Shown in pieces: positions 1 to 8,005 of a DNA stretch of 64,000 bases. The stretch comes from Streptomyces sp. NBC_00250 (lineage in GTDB: Bacteria; Actinomycetota; Actinomycetes; Streptomycetales; Streptomycetaceae): assembly GCF_036192275.1 (NCBI RefSeq), contig NZ_CP108088.1, forward strand, positions 4,527,501 through 4,591,500. Direction: 5' to 3'. The translations under genes and the position numbers were made by a program. The notes beneath the pieces were generated by a model, which saw only the letters and a program-made list of their open reading frames with translations, was not told where the DNA came from and made no database searches. Each line of letters begins with the position of its first letter. Within the stretch, counting starts at the first letter, position 1.

Positions 1-1422
1 GATGAGGAACGGGGCGGCCAGGGCTGTGGCTGCCGCGGTGAGGGTGCAGAGGGTGTAGGCGAGGGTGAGGCCGTCGGGGGTGGGGGTCGTGGCGGTCAGT
101 GCGACGGTGGAGACGGTCGCCACGCCGATGGAGCCGCCCAGCTCGTGGAAGGTGTTCACGATGCCGGAGGCGAGGCCCGCCTCGTGCGGGGCGATCAGGC
201 CCAGGGCCGTGGTCGTCGCCGAGACGAAGACCGCGCCGAGGCCGAACGCCGCCGTCGCCAGGGCCGGGAGGAGAGTGGTCCACGGGCCGGAGTCGGGGCT
301 GAGGAACACCAGCGGCAGGCAGCCCAGGGCCGCGATCGTCAGGCCGCCCGTCGCGCAGGCGCGCGGGCCCGCCGTGGCCACCAGCCGCGAGCCCAGGTGG
401 GCGCCGATCGCCGTGGTGAGTGCCACCGGGAGGAAGAGCAGGCCGGTGCGGAGGGCGTCGAGGTGGTGGACGTGCTGGAGCTGCATCGAGCCCAGGAAGA
501 AGAACGAGATCAGGAGCGCCGTCGCCACCAGCATGAGCAGCGAGCCCGCGACGACCGGTCGCCGGGTGAACATCCGCAGGTCCATCAGTGGCGTGCGGGC
601 CCTTCGCTCGGCCGCCGCGAAAGCCCCGTAGAGCACGAGCGCCCCCAGGAGGGGCAGCAGGGTCGCCGTCGACGTCCAGCCGGAGTCGCCCGCCGTGACC
701 AGGGCGTAGACGAGTGCGCCGGTCGCCGTCGTGACGAGCAGGGCTCCCGGGATGTCCAGGCCGCCCACCGTGGTGCGCTTCGCCGTCGCCGGTACGAACC
801 TCGGGAGGGTCGCCAGGACCGCGAGGCCCACCGGGACGTTGACGTAGAAGATCCACGGCCAGCCCGGGCCCGAGGCGAGCGCGCCGCCGAGCAGGACGCC
901 CACCGCCGAGCCCGTACCGCCGATGGCTGCCCAGACGCCGAGCGCCCTGGGCCTTTCGCGGCCGTGGAACATCGTCGTGACCAGGGCGAGTGCCGCCGGG
1001 GAGAGCAGCGCGGCGCCGATGCCCTGGGCGATGCGGCCGCCGAGCAGGACGCCGGCGTTCGGCGCGAGGCCGCACGTCAGGGACGCGGCGGTGAAGAGGG
1101 CCAGTCCGGTGAGGAGCACGCGGCGCGCTCCGAGGGCGTCGGCGAGCCGTCCGCCGAGCAGCATCAGCCCGCCGAAGCAGAGCGTGTACGCGGTGACGAC
1201 CCAGGTCAGAGCGGTGCGTCCGAGGTCGAGGTCGGTGGCGAGCGCCGGTAGGGCGACGTTCACCACCGTCACGTCGAGGACCAGCATGAACTGGGCCGCG
1301 CAGATCAGCGCAAGGGCCTTCCAGCGGCGCGGGTCGGGCTGCGGGTGGTCAGGGGCAGGGGCCTCGGAGTGGGCCTCGGAGTGGGCGTGGGCAGGGGAGG
1401 GTGCGGTGTCGTCGGTGGGCAT
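1..1422 (-). CDS. DHA2-family MFS drug efflux pump (3' end outside window)
   Basis: Proton-driven multidrug exporter of the 14-TM DHA2 (EmrB/QacA) group, in the cytoplasmic membrane. The ATG at 1422 opens a frame that stays open to base 1, giving 474 residues without a stop, so the C-terminus lies outside the window. Visible are the TM1 motif LDVTVVNVALP, the loop 2-3 motif GGRLADALGARR, and the TM5 antiporter motif around GGTGSAVGVLLGGAL. The N-terminus is rich in Ala, Pro and His. The gene is divergent from a TetR gene with about 64 bp between starts, and that gap carries palindromic operator sequence, so repression by the neighbour is likely. The substrate cannot be read from the sequence. 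Confidence 0.9.
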   Translation of the reverse strand, partial: MPTDDTAPSPAHAHSEAHSEAPAPDHPQPDPRRWKALALICAAQFMLVLDVTVVNVALPALATDLDLGRTALTWVVTAYTLCFGGLMLLGGRLADALGARRVLLTGLALFTAASLTCGLAPNAGVLLGGRIAQGIGAALLSPAALALVTTMFHGRERPRALGVWAAIGGTGSAVGVLLGGALASGPGWPWIFYVNVPVGLAVLATLPRFVPATAKRTTVGGLDIPGALLVTTATGALVYALVTAGDSGWTSTATLLPLLGALVLYGAFAAAERRARTPLMDLRMFTRRPVVAGSLLMLVATALLISFFFLGSMQLQHVHHLDALRTGLLFLPVALTTAIGAHLGSRLVATAGPRACATGGLTIAALGCLPLVFLSPDSGPWTTLLPALATAAFGLGAVFVSATTTALGLIAPHEAGLASGIVNTFHELGGSIGVATVSTVALTATTPTPDGLTLAYTLCTLTAAATALAAPFLI

Positions 1423-1427
1423 AACTG

Positions 1428-1467
1428 AACTGTACGGCACAGTACAGTTGAACTCAACAGTACAGTT
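1428..1467. promoter_or_regulatory. TetR operator cluster between efflux pump and tetR
   Basis: AACTGTAC and GTACAGTT form a perfect 8-bp inverted repeat with a 6-bp spacer at 1428-1449. AGTACAGTT recurs at 1459-1467, 18 bp from its first copy, and GTTGA-AC-TCAAC lies between them. The location between divergent pump and repressor genes fits a two-site TetR operator. Binding is inferred. Confidence 0.65.
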
Positions 1468-1486
1468 CCGTTGGTAGGGTGGAGCC

Positions 1487-2248
1487 ATGGACGCCCAGCC
1501 CGCACCGGCCGCCAAGCCCGCCCCCACCGGCCCCCGCGCCGCCCGCAAGCGGCAGGCCGTCGTACGGGCCGCGCGCGACCTCTTCCTCCGCGAGGGCTTC
1601 GGCGTCGGCATGGACGCCATCGCCGCCGAGGCGGGCGTCTCCAAGGTCACCGTCTACAACCACTTCGGCAGCAAGGAAGCCCTCTTCACCGCCGTGGTCG
1701 CGGGTGTCCTCGACGAGCCCCTGGCCGGTGACGGACAGACGGCGGGTGACGGACAGACCGGCGGGCCCGATCTCGCGCGGCTCGTCGAAGCCGACGGGCC
1801 CGACCGGCTCAAGGCCGCGCTCGTCGAGGCCGGTCGCGCCTGGGGGCGGGCCGTCCGCGCCGACGCCGAGGGCCGCGCCCTGCGCACCCTCGTCGCCACC
1901 GAGCTCCACCGCTTCCCCGAGCTGGGCCGCGCCTGGCGCGCACACGGCCCGGCCGGCCACCACCCCGCCGTCGCGGACGCCCTGCGCACCCTCGCCGACC
2001 GCGGGCTCCTCGACATTCCCGACCTGGAGGTCGCCGTCCTCCAGCTCTACTCGCTGCTCGTCTTCCCGCAGATGGTGTTCGAGCAGTACGGGACGGAGCT
2101 CGGCGAGGAACTGGGCGAGCGGCTCGTCGTGGACGGGGTGGAGATGTTCCTCCGCCGGTACGCCGCCGCCCCCGCGCCCGCGCCCACTCCTGCTTCGGCA
2201 GCCGCCCCCGCGCCCGCCTCCCCGCCCGCTTCCGAGCCCGCACCCTGA
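1487..2248 (+). CDS. TetR/AcrR-family transcriptional repressor
   Basis: Ligand-responsive DNA-binding repressor of 253 residues. The N-terminal helix-turn-helix (about residues 15-65) has the family pattern, including GFGVGMDAIAAEAGVSKVTVYNHFGSKE split over helices 2-3. The remainder is a helical ligand and dimer domain ending in an Ala/Pro-rich tail of roughly 30 residues. The start ATG has a GGTAGGGTGGAG ribosome site. It is divergent from the DHA2 pump and probably controls both genes through the palindromes at 1428-1467. A short repeat, GDGQTAGDGQTGG, occurs near residue 85. The inducer is unknown. Confidence 0.9.
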   Translation: MDAQPAPAAKPAPTGPRAARKRQAVVRAARDLFLREGFGVGMDAIAAEAGVSKVTVYNHFGSKEALFTAVVAGVLDEPLAGDGQTAGDGQTGGPDLARLVEADGPDRLKAALVEAGRAWGRAVRADAEGRALRTLVATELHRFPELGRAWRAHGPAGHHPAVADALRTLADRGLLDIPDLEVAVLQLYSLLVFPQMVFEQYGTELGEELGERLVVDGVEMFLRRYAAAPAPAPTPASAAAPAPASPPASEPAP

Positions 2249-2297
2249 CACAGGTGTCATCCTTGGTCTTCGACGGAGCCCCGCGCGGGGAGTAAAT

Positions 2298-2311
2298 TAC
2301 CCCCTGGGGTA
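2298..2311. promoter_or_regulatory. CsoR/CstR-type operator
   Basis: TACCCC-CT-GGGGTA is a perfect 6-bp inverted repeat of the G/C-tract type bound by CsoR-family repressors. It sits 17 bp before the chosen start of the CsoR-like gene, as expected for autoregulation. Confidence 0.7.
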
Positions 2312-2318
2312 TCTGTGA

Positions 2319-2615
<297 letters not shown>

Positions 2616-2647
2616 GCCCGCCGGCACCTCAGAACCGCCGGACACAC

Positions 2648-2677
2648 GTACCCCCGGGGGAGATCCCCCGGGGGTAC
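2648..2677. terminator. Bidirectional terminator hairpin
   Basis: GTACCCCCGGGGG and CCCCCGGGGGTAC form a perfect 13-bp stem with an AGAT loop. It lies between the convergent CsoR-like gene and wrbA. Each arm is nearly self-palindromic and resembles the CsoR operator half-sites. Confidence 0.75.
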
Positions 2678-2697
2678 GGCTCGTCTCCGGGCACCCG

Positions 2698-3306
2698 TCA
2701 GTCGACCGCGAGGCCCTTCAGGCGCTTCGCGAACGTCGTCAGGCGCCGCCCCTGGTAGCGGGCGGCCGCGAGGACGTTCTCCTCCGGGGCGCCGTTCGCA
2801 CCCGGGTGCGCCGTGCCGTACGGGTTGCCGCCCGCCGCGTAGACCGCCGGGTCGGTGAAGCCGGGGGAGACGATGACCGAGCCCCAGTGGTGGAAGGTGT
2901 TGTAGAGCGCGAGCAGCGTCGACTCGTTGCCGCCGTGCAGGTTGTGCGCGCTGGTGAAGGCCGTCGCGGGCTTGTCCGCCATGACGCCCTGCTGCCAGAG
3001 GCCGCCCGTGGTGTCGATGTACTGCTTGAGCTGCGCGGCCACGTTGCCGAAGCGGGTCGGGGAGCCGAGCGCGTACGCGTCCGCCCACTCCAGGTCCTCA
3101 AGGGTGGCGACCTCCACGTCACCGGTGGCGTCCACATGCGCGCGCCAGGCCGGGTTCGAGTCGATCGCGGCGGCGGGGGCGAGCTCGGGCACCCGGCGCA
3201 GACGCACCTCGGCACCGGCCTTCTCGGCGCCTTCGGCGACGGCCTGGGCGAGCTGGTGGACGCTACCCGTGGCCGAGTAGTAGATGACGGCGACCTTCAC
3301 GGACAT
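2698..3306 (-). CDS. wrbA: NAD(P)H:quinone oxidoreductase, WrbA type
   Basis: Flavodoxin-fold FMN enzyme that reduces quinones by two electrons, limiting redox cycling in the cytoplasm. It has 202 residues, the normal WrbA length. The N-terminal FMN phosphate loop reads VIYYSATGSVHQLAQ, followed later by GSPTRFGNVAAQLKQYID and the HHWGSVIVSPG segment, all typical of WrbA. ATG 3306 has GAGGAG 5 nt upstream (3312-3317). It is divergent from a TetR gene, and the gap holds an AACCGGAT...ATCCGGTT inverted repeat, so it is probably that regulator's target. It converges on the CsoR-like gene through a shared hairpin. Confidence 0.93.
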   Translation of the reverse strand: MSVKVAVIYYSATGSVHQLAQAVAEGAEKAGAEVRLRRVPELAPAAAIDSNPAWRAHVDATGDVEVATLEDLEWADAYALGSPTRFGNVAAQLKQYIDTTGGLWQQGVMADKPATAFTSAHNLHGGNESTLLALYNTFHHWGSVIVSPGFTDPAVYAAGGNPYGTAHPGANGAPEENVLAAARYQGRRLTTFAKRLKGLAVD

Positions 3307-3318
3307 GGCGATCTCCTC

Positions 3319-3373
3319 AACCGGATCAGTTTCCGTTTCAATGCTTCGAGGTTAAGCGGATCCCTATCCGGTT
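3319..3373. promoter_or_regulatory. Candidate operator pair in wrbA/tetR gap
   Basis: AACCGGAT at 3319-3326 and ATCCGGTT at 3366-3373 are perfect inverse complements 39 bp apart in the divergent intergenic region. The first copy overlaps the wrbA leader just upstream of its ribosome site. A TetR looping or two-site arrangement is inferred, not shown. Confidence 0.45.
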
Positions 3374-3485
3374 CGCAAGGGGCACGGGTATGCTCACATC
3401 GAGGGCTACCGGAAGGGGGAGACGGGGCGCGAACGAGCCACAGCGCGCGCAGGCGGCGCACGCACCAAGGACAGGGAGTCGGCAG

Positions 3486-4124
3486 ATGAGCACGGAGAAT
3501 CCGCAGGCCGGAGGCACGGCGGCCGCGCCGCTGCTCGGACTGCTCCCCACCGTCGACGCCCCCGCGCCGGAACGCGCCGACGCGGCCCGCAACCGCCGCA
3601 AGATCCTCGACGCGGCGGCCCGGATCATCGCCGAGGACGGCCCCGAGGCCGTCACCATGAACCAGGTCGCCCACGCCAGCGGCATCGGCGTCGGCACCGT
3701 CTACCGTCGCTTCGGCGACGTCTCCCAGCTCCTGTGGGCGCTCCTCGACGACCGCGAGCGCCAGTTCCAGGAGGCGTACATGAGCGGCCCGCCGCCGCTC
3801 GGACCCGGCGCCCCGGCCGAGGTGCGGCTCGACGCCTTCCTCGACGCGCTCGTCGACCGCGTCGGCGAGCAGCGCTCGCTCCTGCTCGCCGCGCACACCG
3901 CCGCACCCCGCGCCCGCTACCACAGCGGCGCGTACCGGGTGATGCACACCCATGTGGCCCTGCTCATCGGACGGCTCAAGCCCGGGTCCGACAGCACGCT
4001 CCTCGCGCACCTGCTGCTCTCGTCGTTCTCGCCGGACGTCATGCACCACCTGGCCGTCGAGCAGGAACTGTCGGCCGATCGCCTCAAGGCGGGGGTACGG
4101 GAACTGCTCCGACTGCGGGCCTGA
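3486..4124 (+). CDS. TetR/AcrR-family regulator divergent from wrbA
   Basis: Repressor of 212 residues. The helix-turn-helix spans about residues 35-85, with AARIIAEDG, AVTMNQVAHASGIGVGTVYRR and FGDVSQLLWAL. The C-terminal part resembles the TetR subgroup with a compact ligand pocket. I chose ATG 3486 because AGGGAG ends 7 nt before it; an upstream ATG at 3390 would add 32 Arg-rich residues with no homology. The divergent partner wrbA is the likely target. The TetR-WrbA pairing suggests a response to quinones or electrophiles. Confidence 0.88.
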   Translation: MSTENPQAGGTAAAPLLGLLPTVDAPAPERADAARNRRKILDAAARIIAEDGPEAVTMNQVAHASGIGVGTVYRRFGDVSQLLWALLDDRERQFQEAYMSGPPPLGPGAPAEVRLDAFLDALVDRVGEQRSLLLAAHTAAPRARYHSGAYRVMHTHVALLIGRLKPGSDSTLLAHLLLSSFSPDVMHHLAVEQELSADRLKAGVRELLRLRA

Positions 4125-4189
4125 AGGCGGGGGCACGGAGACTTCTCCCGGCTGCGGGCTGAAGGCTGCCGGCCCGAGGTCAGATCGCT

Positions 4190-4975
4190 CTAGACGGCGC
4201 GCGAGCCCAGCGCCACCAGCCCGTCCAGCACCCGCGCCAGACCGAAGCGGTACGCGTGTTCCGCGTCGTACAGCCCGTCGTACGCGATCGCCGCCGCCTC
4301 CCCCACCCGCCGCGCCAGCGGGAACCGCGACTCGTCCAACGCCCGGGCGAGCAGCGGCTCGTGGGCCTCCCACCACTCCCCGTCCGACATCGCGCTCTCC
4401 CGCTCCTCGGCCCGCGCGTCGAGCTCCGCCCGCGCGCCGGACTGCACGAAACCGAGGACGTACGTCAGCGCCGAGTCACGGGCCACGTCGTCGAGGCCGA
4501 GCCCCTCGAAGGCCGCGAGCTCGTACTCGTACTTGGTCATCACGCCGGGCCCCAACGGGGCGCGCACGATGCGGAGTTCGACCAGCCACGGGTGGCGCAG
4601 GTGCAGGGCCCGGTTCGCGTCCGCGACCGCGGTGACGCGGGCCCGCCAGGGCTCGTCGAGGCGGAACGGCGGCCGGTCCATCCGCAGGAAGACGCTGTCC
4701 AGCATGAGGTCGAGGAGCTCCGCCTTGCCGGGGACGTAGGTGTAGAGCGTCATCGGGGTCACTCCGAGGTGCTGGGCCACCGCGCGCATGGTCAGCGCGG
4801 CGAGCCCGCCGCCGTCCGCGAGGGCGAGGGCGGCCTCGACGACCGCGTCGACCGTGAGGCCCTGCCGGGGGCCGCGGCGCCCCGCCGGAGCGGCCGAGCC
4901 GTCGCGCCAGAGGAGTTCCAGGGTGCGCGCCGGGTCGCCCGCGCCGCTGCTGTCGTTCCCCTTCGCCGCCACCAT
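4190..4975 (-). CDS. TetR-family regulator with TetR_C domain
   Basis: Repressor of 261 residues with an N-terminal helix-turn-helix (GLAALTMRAVAQHLGVTPMT then LYTYVPGKAELLDLMLD, about residues 45-95) and a C-terminal domain of the TetR_C class, which includes tetracycline and macrolide regulators. The start is ATG 4975; the frame stays open far upstream only because of GC bias. It is divergent from the UvrA-like resistance gene with 99 bp between starts. TATAC-GCT-GTATA lies in that gap and is the probable operator. The domain class and the neighbour together suggest control of self-resistance or drug resistance. Confidence 0.88.
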   Translation of the reverse strand: MVAAKGNDSSGAGDPARTLELLWRDGSAAPAGRRGPRQGLTVDAVVEAALALADGGGLAALTMRAVAQHLGVTPMTLYTYVPGKAELLDLMLDSVFLRMDRPPFRLDEPWRARVTAVADANRALHLRHPWLVELRIVRAPLGPGVMTKYEYELAAFEGLGLDDVARDSALTYVLGFVQSGARAELDARAEERESAMSDGEWWEAHEPLLARALDESRFPLARRVGEAAAIAYDGLYDAEHAYRFGLARVLDGLVALGSRAV

Positions 4976-5017
4976 GTCGTTCCGTTCTCGCAGGTCAAAC
5001 CGATATCGCCTTACTTT

Positions 5018-5030
5018 ATACGCTGTATAG
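5018..5030. promoter_or_regulatory. TetR operator TATAC-GCT-GTATA
   Basis: Perfect 5-bp inverted repeat with a 3-bp spacer between the divergent tetR and UvrA-like genes. The core TACGCTGTATAG (5020-5031) recurs at 27530-27541, beside another TetR_C-regulated efflux locus. Confidence 0.6.
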
Positions 5031-5074
5031 AGTACTCTTTCCCGGCCAGCAGGACGACCATCGGAGGCGCACGC

Positions 5075-7357
5075 ATGAACCACCCGGTGAACCACCCCGT
5101 CGCAGCGGACAGCCACCACGTCATCCAGGTCCGCGGGGCCCGGGAGAACAACCTCAGGAACGTCGACGTCGACCTCCCCAAGCGCCGCCTCACCGTCTTC
5201 ACCGGGGTCTCCGGCTCCGGGAAGTCCTCCCTCGTCTTCGGCACCATCGCCGCCGAGTCGCAGCGGCTGATCAACGAGACGTACAGCGCCTTCCTGCAGT
5301 CCTTCATGCCGTCCCTCGCCCGCCCCGACGTCGACGGACTGCACAACCTGAGCGCCGCGATCGTCGTCGACCAGGAGCGGATGGGCGCCAACTCGCGCTC
5401 CACCGTGGGCACCGCCACCGACGCGTACACGATGCTGCGGATCGTCTTCAGCCGCCTCGGCACCCCCCACGTCGGCACCTCGGGCGCCTTCAGCTTCAAC
5501 CTGCCCGAGGGCATGTGCCCGCGCTGCGAGGGCACCGGCCAGATCTCCGACATCGACGTCGACGAACTCGTCGACCGCACCAAGTCCCTCAACGAGGGCG
5601 CCATCACCGTGCCGGGCTACGCCGTCGACTCCTGGATGTGGCAGGTCATGGCCCACTCCGGTTTCTACGACCCCGACAAGAAGCTCGCGGACTTCACCGA
5701 CCAGGAGTGGGAGGACTTCCTCCACAAGCCGTCCTGCAAGGTGAAGGTCGGCACCAACAACTTCACCTACGAGGGCCTCGTGGTGAAGCTCCAGCGGACC
5801 GTCCTCGCCAAGGACCGGGAGGCCATGCAGGCCCACATCCGCGCCTTCGTCGACCGGGCCGTCGGCTTCCGCACCTGCCCCGAGTGCGAGGGCGCCCGGC
5901 TCACCCGGGCCGCGCTGTCCTCCCGTATCGACGGGGTGAACATCGCCGAGTGCTCGGCGATGCAGATCAGCGACCTCGCCGCGTTCGTCCGCCGGATCGA
6001 GGACCCCTCGGTCGCCCCGCTCCTCGCCGGCCTGCGCGAACTCCTCGACTCGCTCGTCGAGATCGGCCTCGGCTACCTCTCCCTCGACCGGTCCTCCGGC
6101 ACGCTCTCCGGCGGCGAGGCCCAGCGCGTGAAGATGGTCCGCCACCTCGGCTCCCCGCTGACCGACGTCACGTACGTGTTCGACGAGCCGACCACCGGGC
6201 TGCACCCGCACGACGTCCGGCGCATGAACGACCTGCTCCTGCGGCTGCGCGACAAGGGCAACACCGTACTCGTCGTCGAGCACAAGCCCGAGGTCATCGA
6301 GATCGCCGACCACGTCGTCGACCTCGGTCCGCGCGCCGGCACCGCGGGCGGCGAGATCTGTTACAGCGGAAACGTTCCCGGCCTGCGCACCTCCGGCACC
6401 CTCACCGGGAACCACCTCGCGCACCGGGCGAAGCTCCGCACGGAGGTACGCGTCCCCAGCGGCGCCCTGAGCATCACCGGCGCCACGCAGCACAACCTCA
6501 AGGACGTGAGCGTCGAGATCCCGTCCGGGGTCCTGACCGTGGTCACGGGTGTGGCGGGCTCCGGCAAGTCCTCCCTCATCCACGGCAACCTGCCGGGCCG
6601 CGAGGGGGTCGTCGTCGCCGACCAGTCCCCCATCCGGGGCTCGCGCCGCTCGAACCCGGCGACCTACACCGGGCTCCTCGGCCCGATCCGTACGGCCTTC
6701 GCCAAGGCCAACGGCGTCAAGCCGGCCCTCTTCAGCGCCAATTCGGAGGGCGCCTGCCCCCGCTGCAACGGCCTCGGGCTCGTCTACACCGACCTGGCCA
6801 TCGCGGCGGGCGTCGCCTCGGTCTGCGAGGAGTGCGAGGGCAAGCGGTTCACGCCCGAGGTCCTCACGTACCGGCTGAACGGCAAGAACATCCACGAGGT
6901 CCTGTCGCTGTCGATCGAGGAGGCGTACGACTTCTTCACCACCAAGAGCCAGGCCCGCACGATCCTCGGCCGCCTCAAGGACGTCGGTCTCGGCTACCTC
7001 CGCCTCGGCCAGCCCCTCAACACGCTGTCCGGCGGCGAACGCCAGCGCCTCAAGCTCGCCATCCACATGGCGGAGAAGGGCGCCGTCTACGTCCTCGACG
7101 AGCCGACCACCGGCCTCCACCTGGCCGACGTCGACAAGCTCCTCGCCCTCCTCGACCGGCTCGTCGAGGCCGGCAACACGGTCGTCGTGATCGAGCACCA
7201 CCAGGCCGTCATGGCCCACGCCGACTGGCTGATCGACCTCGGTCCGGGCGCAGGACACGACGGCGGCCTGATCGTCTTCGAGGGCACGCCCGCCGAACTG
7301 GTGGAGAAGGGAGACACCCTGACGGCCCGCCATCTGAGGGAGTACGTGGGCGGCTGA
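5075..7357 (+). CDS. UvrA-like ABC ATPase, DrrC-type drug resistance protein
   Basis: Soluble ABC protein of 760 residues related to excinuclease subunit UvrA but about 200 residues shorter, matching the DrrC class that protects producers from DNA-binding drugs such as daunorubicin. Two ATPase halves are visible: Walker A GVSGSGKSS (about 43-51) and GVAGSGKSS (about 490), signatures LSGGEAQRVK (about 344) and LSGGERQRLK (about 651), and two DEPTTGLH Walker B motifs. Zinc-type cysteine pairs occur as CPRCEGTGQ, CPECEGARL, CPRCNGLGL and CEECEGKRF. Much of the UvrB-binding and insertion region is missing. ATG 5075 follows CGGAGG by 7 nt. It is divergent from a TetR and probably induced by the drug it counteracts. 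A housekeeping uvrA is expected elsewhere. Confidence 0.9.
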   Translation: MNHPVNHPVAADSHHVIQVRGARENNLRNVDVDLPKRRLTVFTGVSGSGKSSLVFGTIAAESQRLINETYSAFLQSFMPSLARPDVDGLHNLSAAIVVDQERMGANSRSTVGTATDAYTMLRIVFSRLGTPHVGTSGAFSFNLPEGMCPRCEGTGQISDIDVDELVDRTKSLNEGAITVPGYAVDSWMWQVMAHSGFYDPDKKLADFTDQEWEDFLHKPSCKVKVGTNNFTYEGLVVKLQRTVLAKDREAMQAHIRAFVDRAVGFRTCPECEGARLTRAALSSRIDGVNIAECSAMQISDLAAFVRRIEDPSVAPLLAGLRELLDSLVEIGLGYLSLDRSSGTLSGGEAQRVKMVRHLGSPLTDVTYVFDEPTTGLHPHDVRRMNDLLLRLRDKGNTVLVVEHKPEVIEIADHVVDLGPRAGTAGGEICYSGNVPGLRTSGTLTGNHLAHRAKLRTEVRVPSGALSITGATQHNLKDVSVEIPSGVLTVVTGVAGSGKSSLIHGNLPGREGVVVADQSPIRGSRRSNPATYTGLLGPIRTAFAKANGVKPALFSANSEGACPRCNGLGLVYTDLAIAAGVASVCEECEGKRFTPEVLTYRLNGKNIHEVLSLSIEEAYDFFTTKSQARTILGRLKDVGLGYLRLGQPLNTLSGGERQRLKLAIHMAEKGAVYVLDEPTTGLHLADVDKLLALLDRLVEAGNTVVVIEHHQAVMAHADWLIDLGPGAGHDGGLIVFEGTPAELVEKGDTLTARHLREYVGG

Positions 7358-7434
7358 GCCGTCGCGGTGCGACCGGACGCCCGCTCCGTGGACGGTGGTG
7401 GACCGGGGCCGGGCATCGGCCGCAGGATCGTGGC

Positions 7435-7995
7435 ATGACCACGTATCTGATCCTGCACGGTTACGAGAACCACCGCCCGCCCGGCCACTGGCAGCACTGG
7501 CTCGCCGGGGAGCTGCGGGCGCGCGGCCACGAGGTGCGCTACCCGCAGCTGCCCGAGCCGGACGCGCCCGTGCTCGCGGACTGGCTCGCCGCGCTCGACG
7601 AGCACGGGAAGCGGCCGGCCGAGGGCGAGTTCGTGGTCCTCGCGCACAGCCTGTCCGTGCTGCTGTGGCTGCGGGCGGGCGCCCGCAGGCCGCTCGCCGA
7701 CCGGGTGCTGCTCGTCGCCCCGCCCTCGCCGCCGGTGACCGCCTCGATCCCCGGGATCGCCGCCTTCGCCGACGGGCTCGACCTGACCGAGCCGGGTCTC
7801 GACGCGCGCCTGGTGTACGGCGACGGCGACCCCTACTGCCCCGAGGGCGCCGACCTGCACTACGGCCTCCCGCTCGGCCTCGACGTGGACCTCGTACCGG
7901 ACGGGAAGCACCTCAACCCCGATTCGGGGTACGGGGAGTGGCCCGCGCTCCTGGCATGGTGCGAGGACCCCACGGTGCGCATCAAGGGTCACTAA
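7435..7995 (+). CDS. RBBP9/YdeN-type serine hydrolase
   Basis: Small alpha/beta hydrolase of 186 residues. The N-terminus has the oxyanion strand YLILHGYENHRPPGHWQHWL, the nucleophile lies in LAHSLSVLLW (Ser about 69), and the acid and histidine are probably in LVYGDGDPYCPEG and PDGKHLNP. This matches the RBBP9/YdeN family, whose bacterial substrates are mostly unknown. It begins 77 bp after the UvrA-like gene on the same strand and lies 10 bp before the pip gene, so it may be cotranscribed with pip. The start ATG is the first residue of the conserved strand region. Confidence 0.85.
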   Translation: MTTYLILHGYENHRPPGHWQHWLAGELRARGHEVRYPQLPEPDAPVLADWLAALDEHGKRPAEGEFVVLAHSLSVLLWLRAGARRPLADRVLLVAPPSPPVTASIPGIAAFADGLDLTEPGLDARLVYGDGDPYCPEGADLHYGLPLGLDVDLVPDGKHLNPDSGYGEWPALLAWCEDPTVRIKGH

Positions 7996-8005
7996 GCTCG
8001 ACCGG

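Noticed and set aside
4190..7333. 1047-residue minus-strand frame opposite the UvrA-like gene
   Set aside because: Only its last 261 residues (the TetR gene) have a domain; the rest is an antisense shadow of the UvrA-like gene kept open by GC bias.
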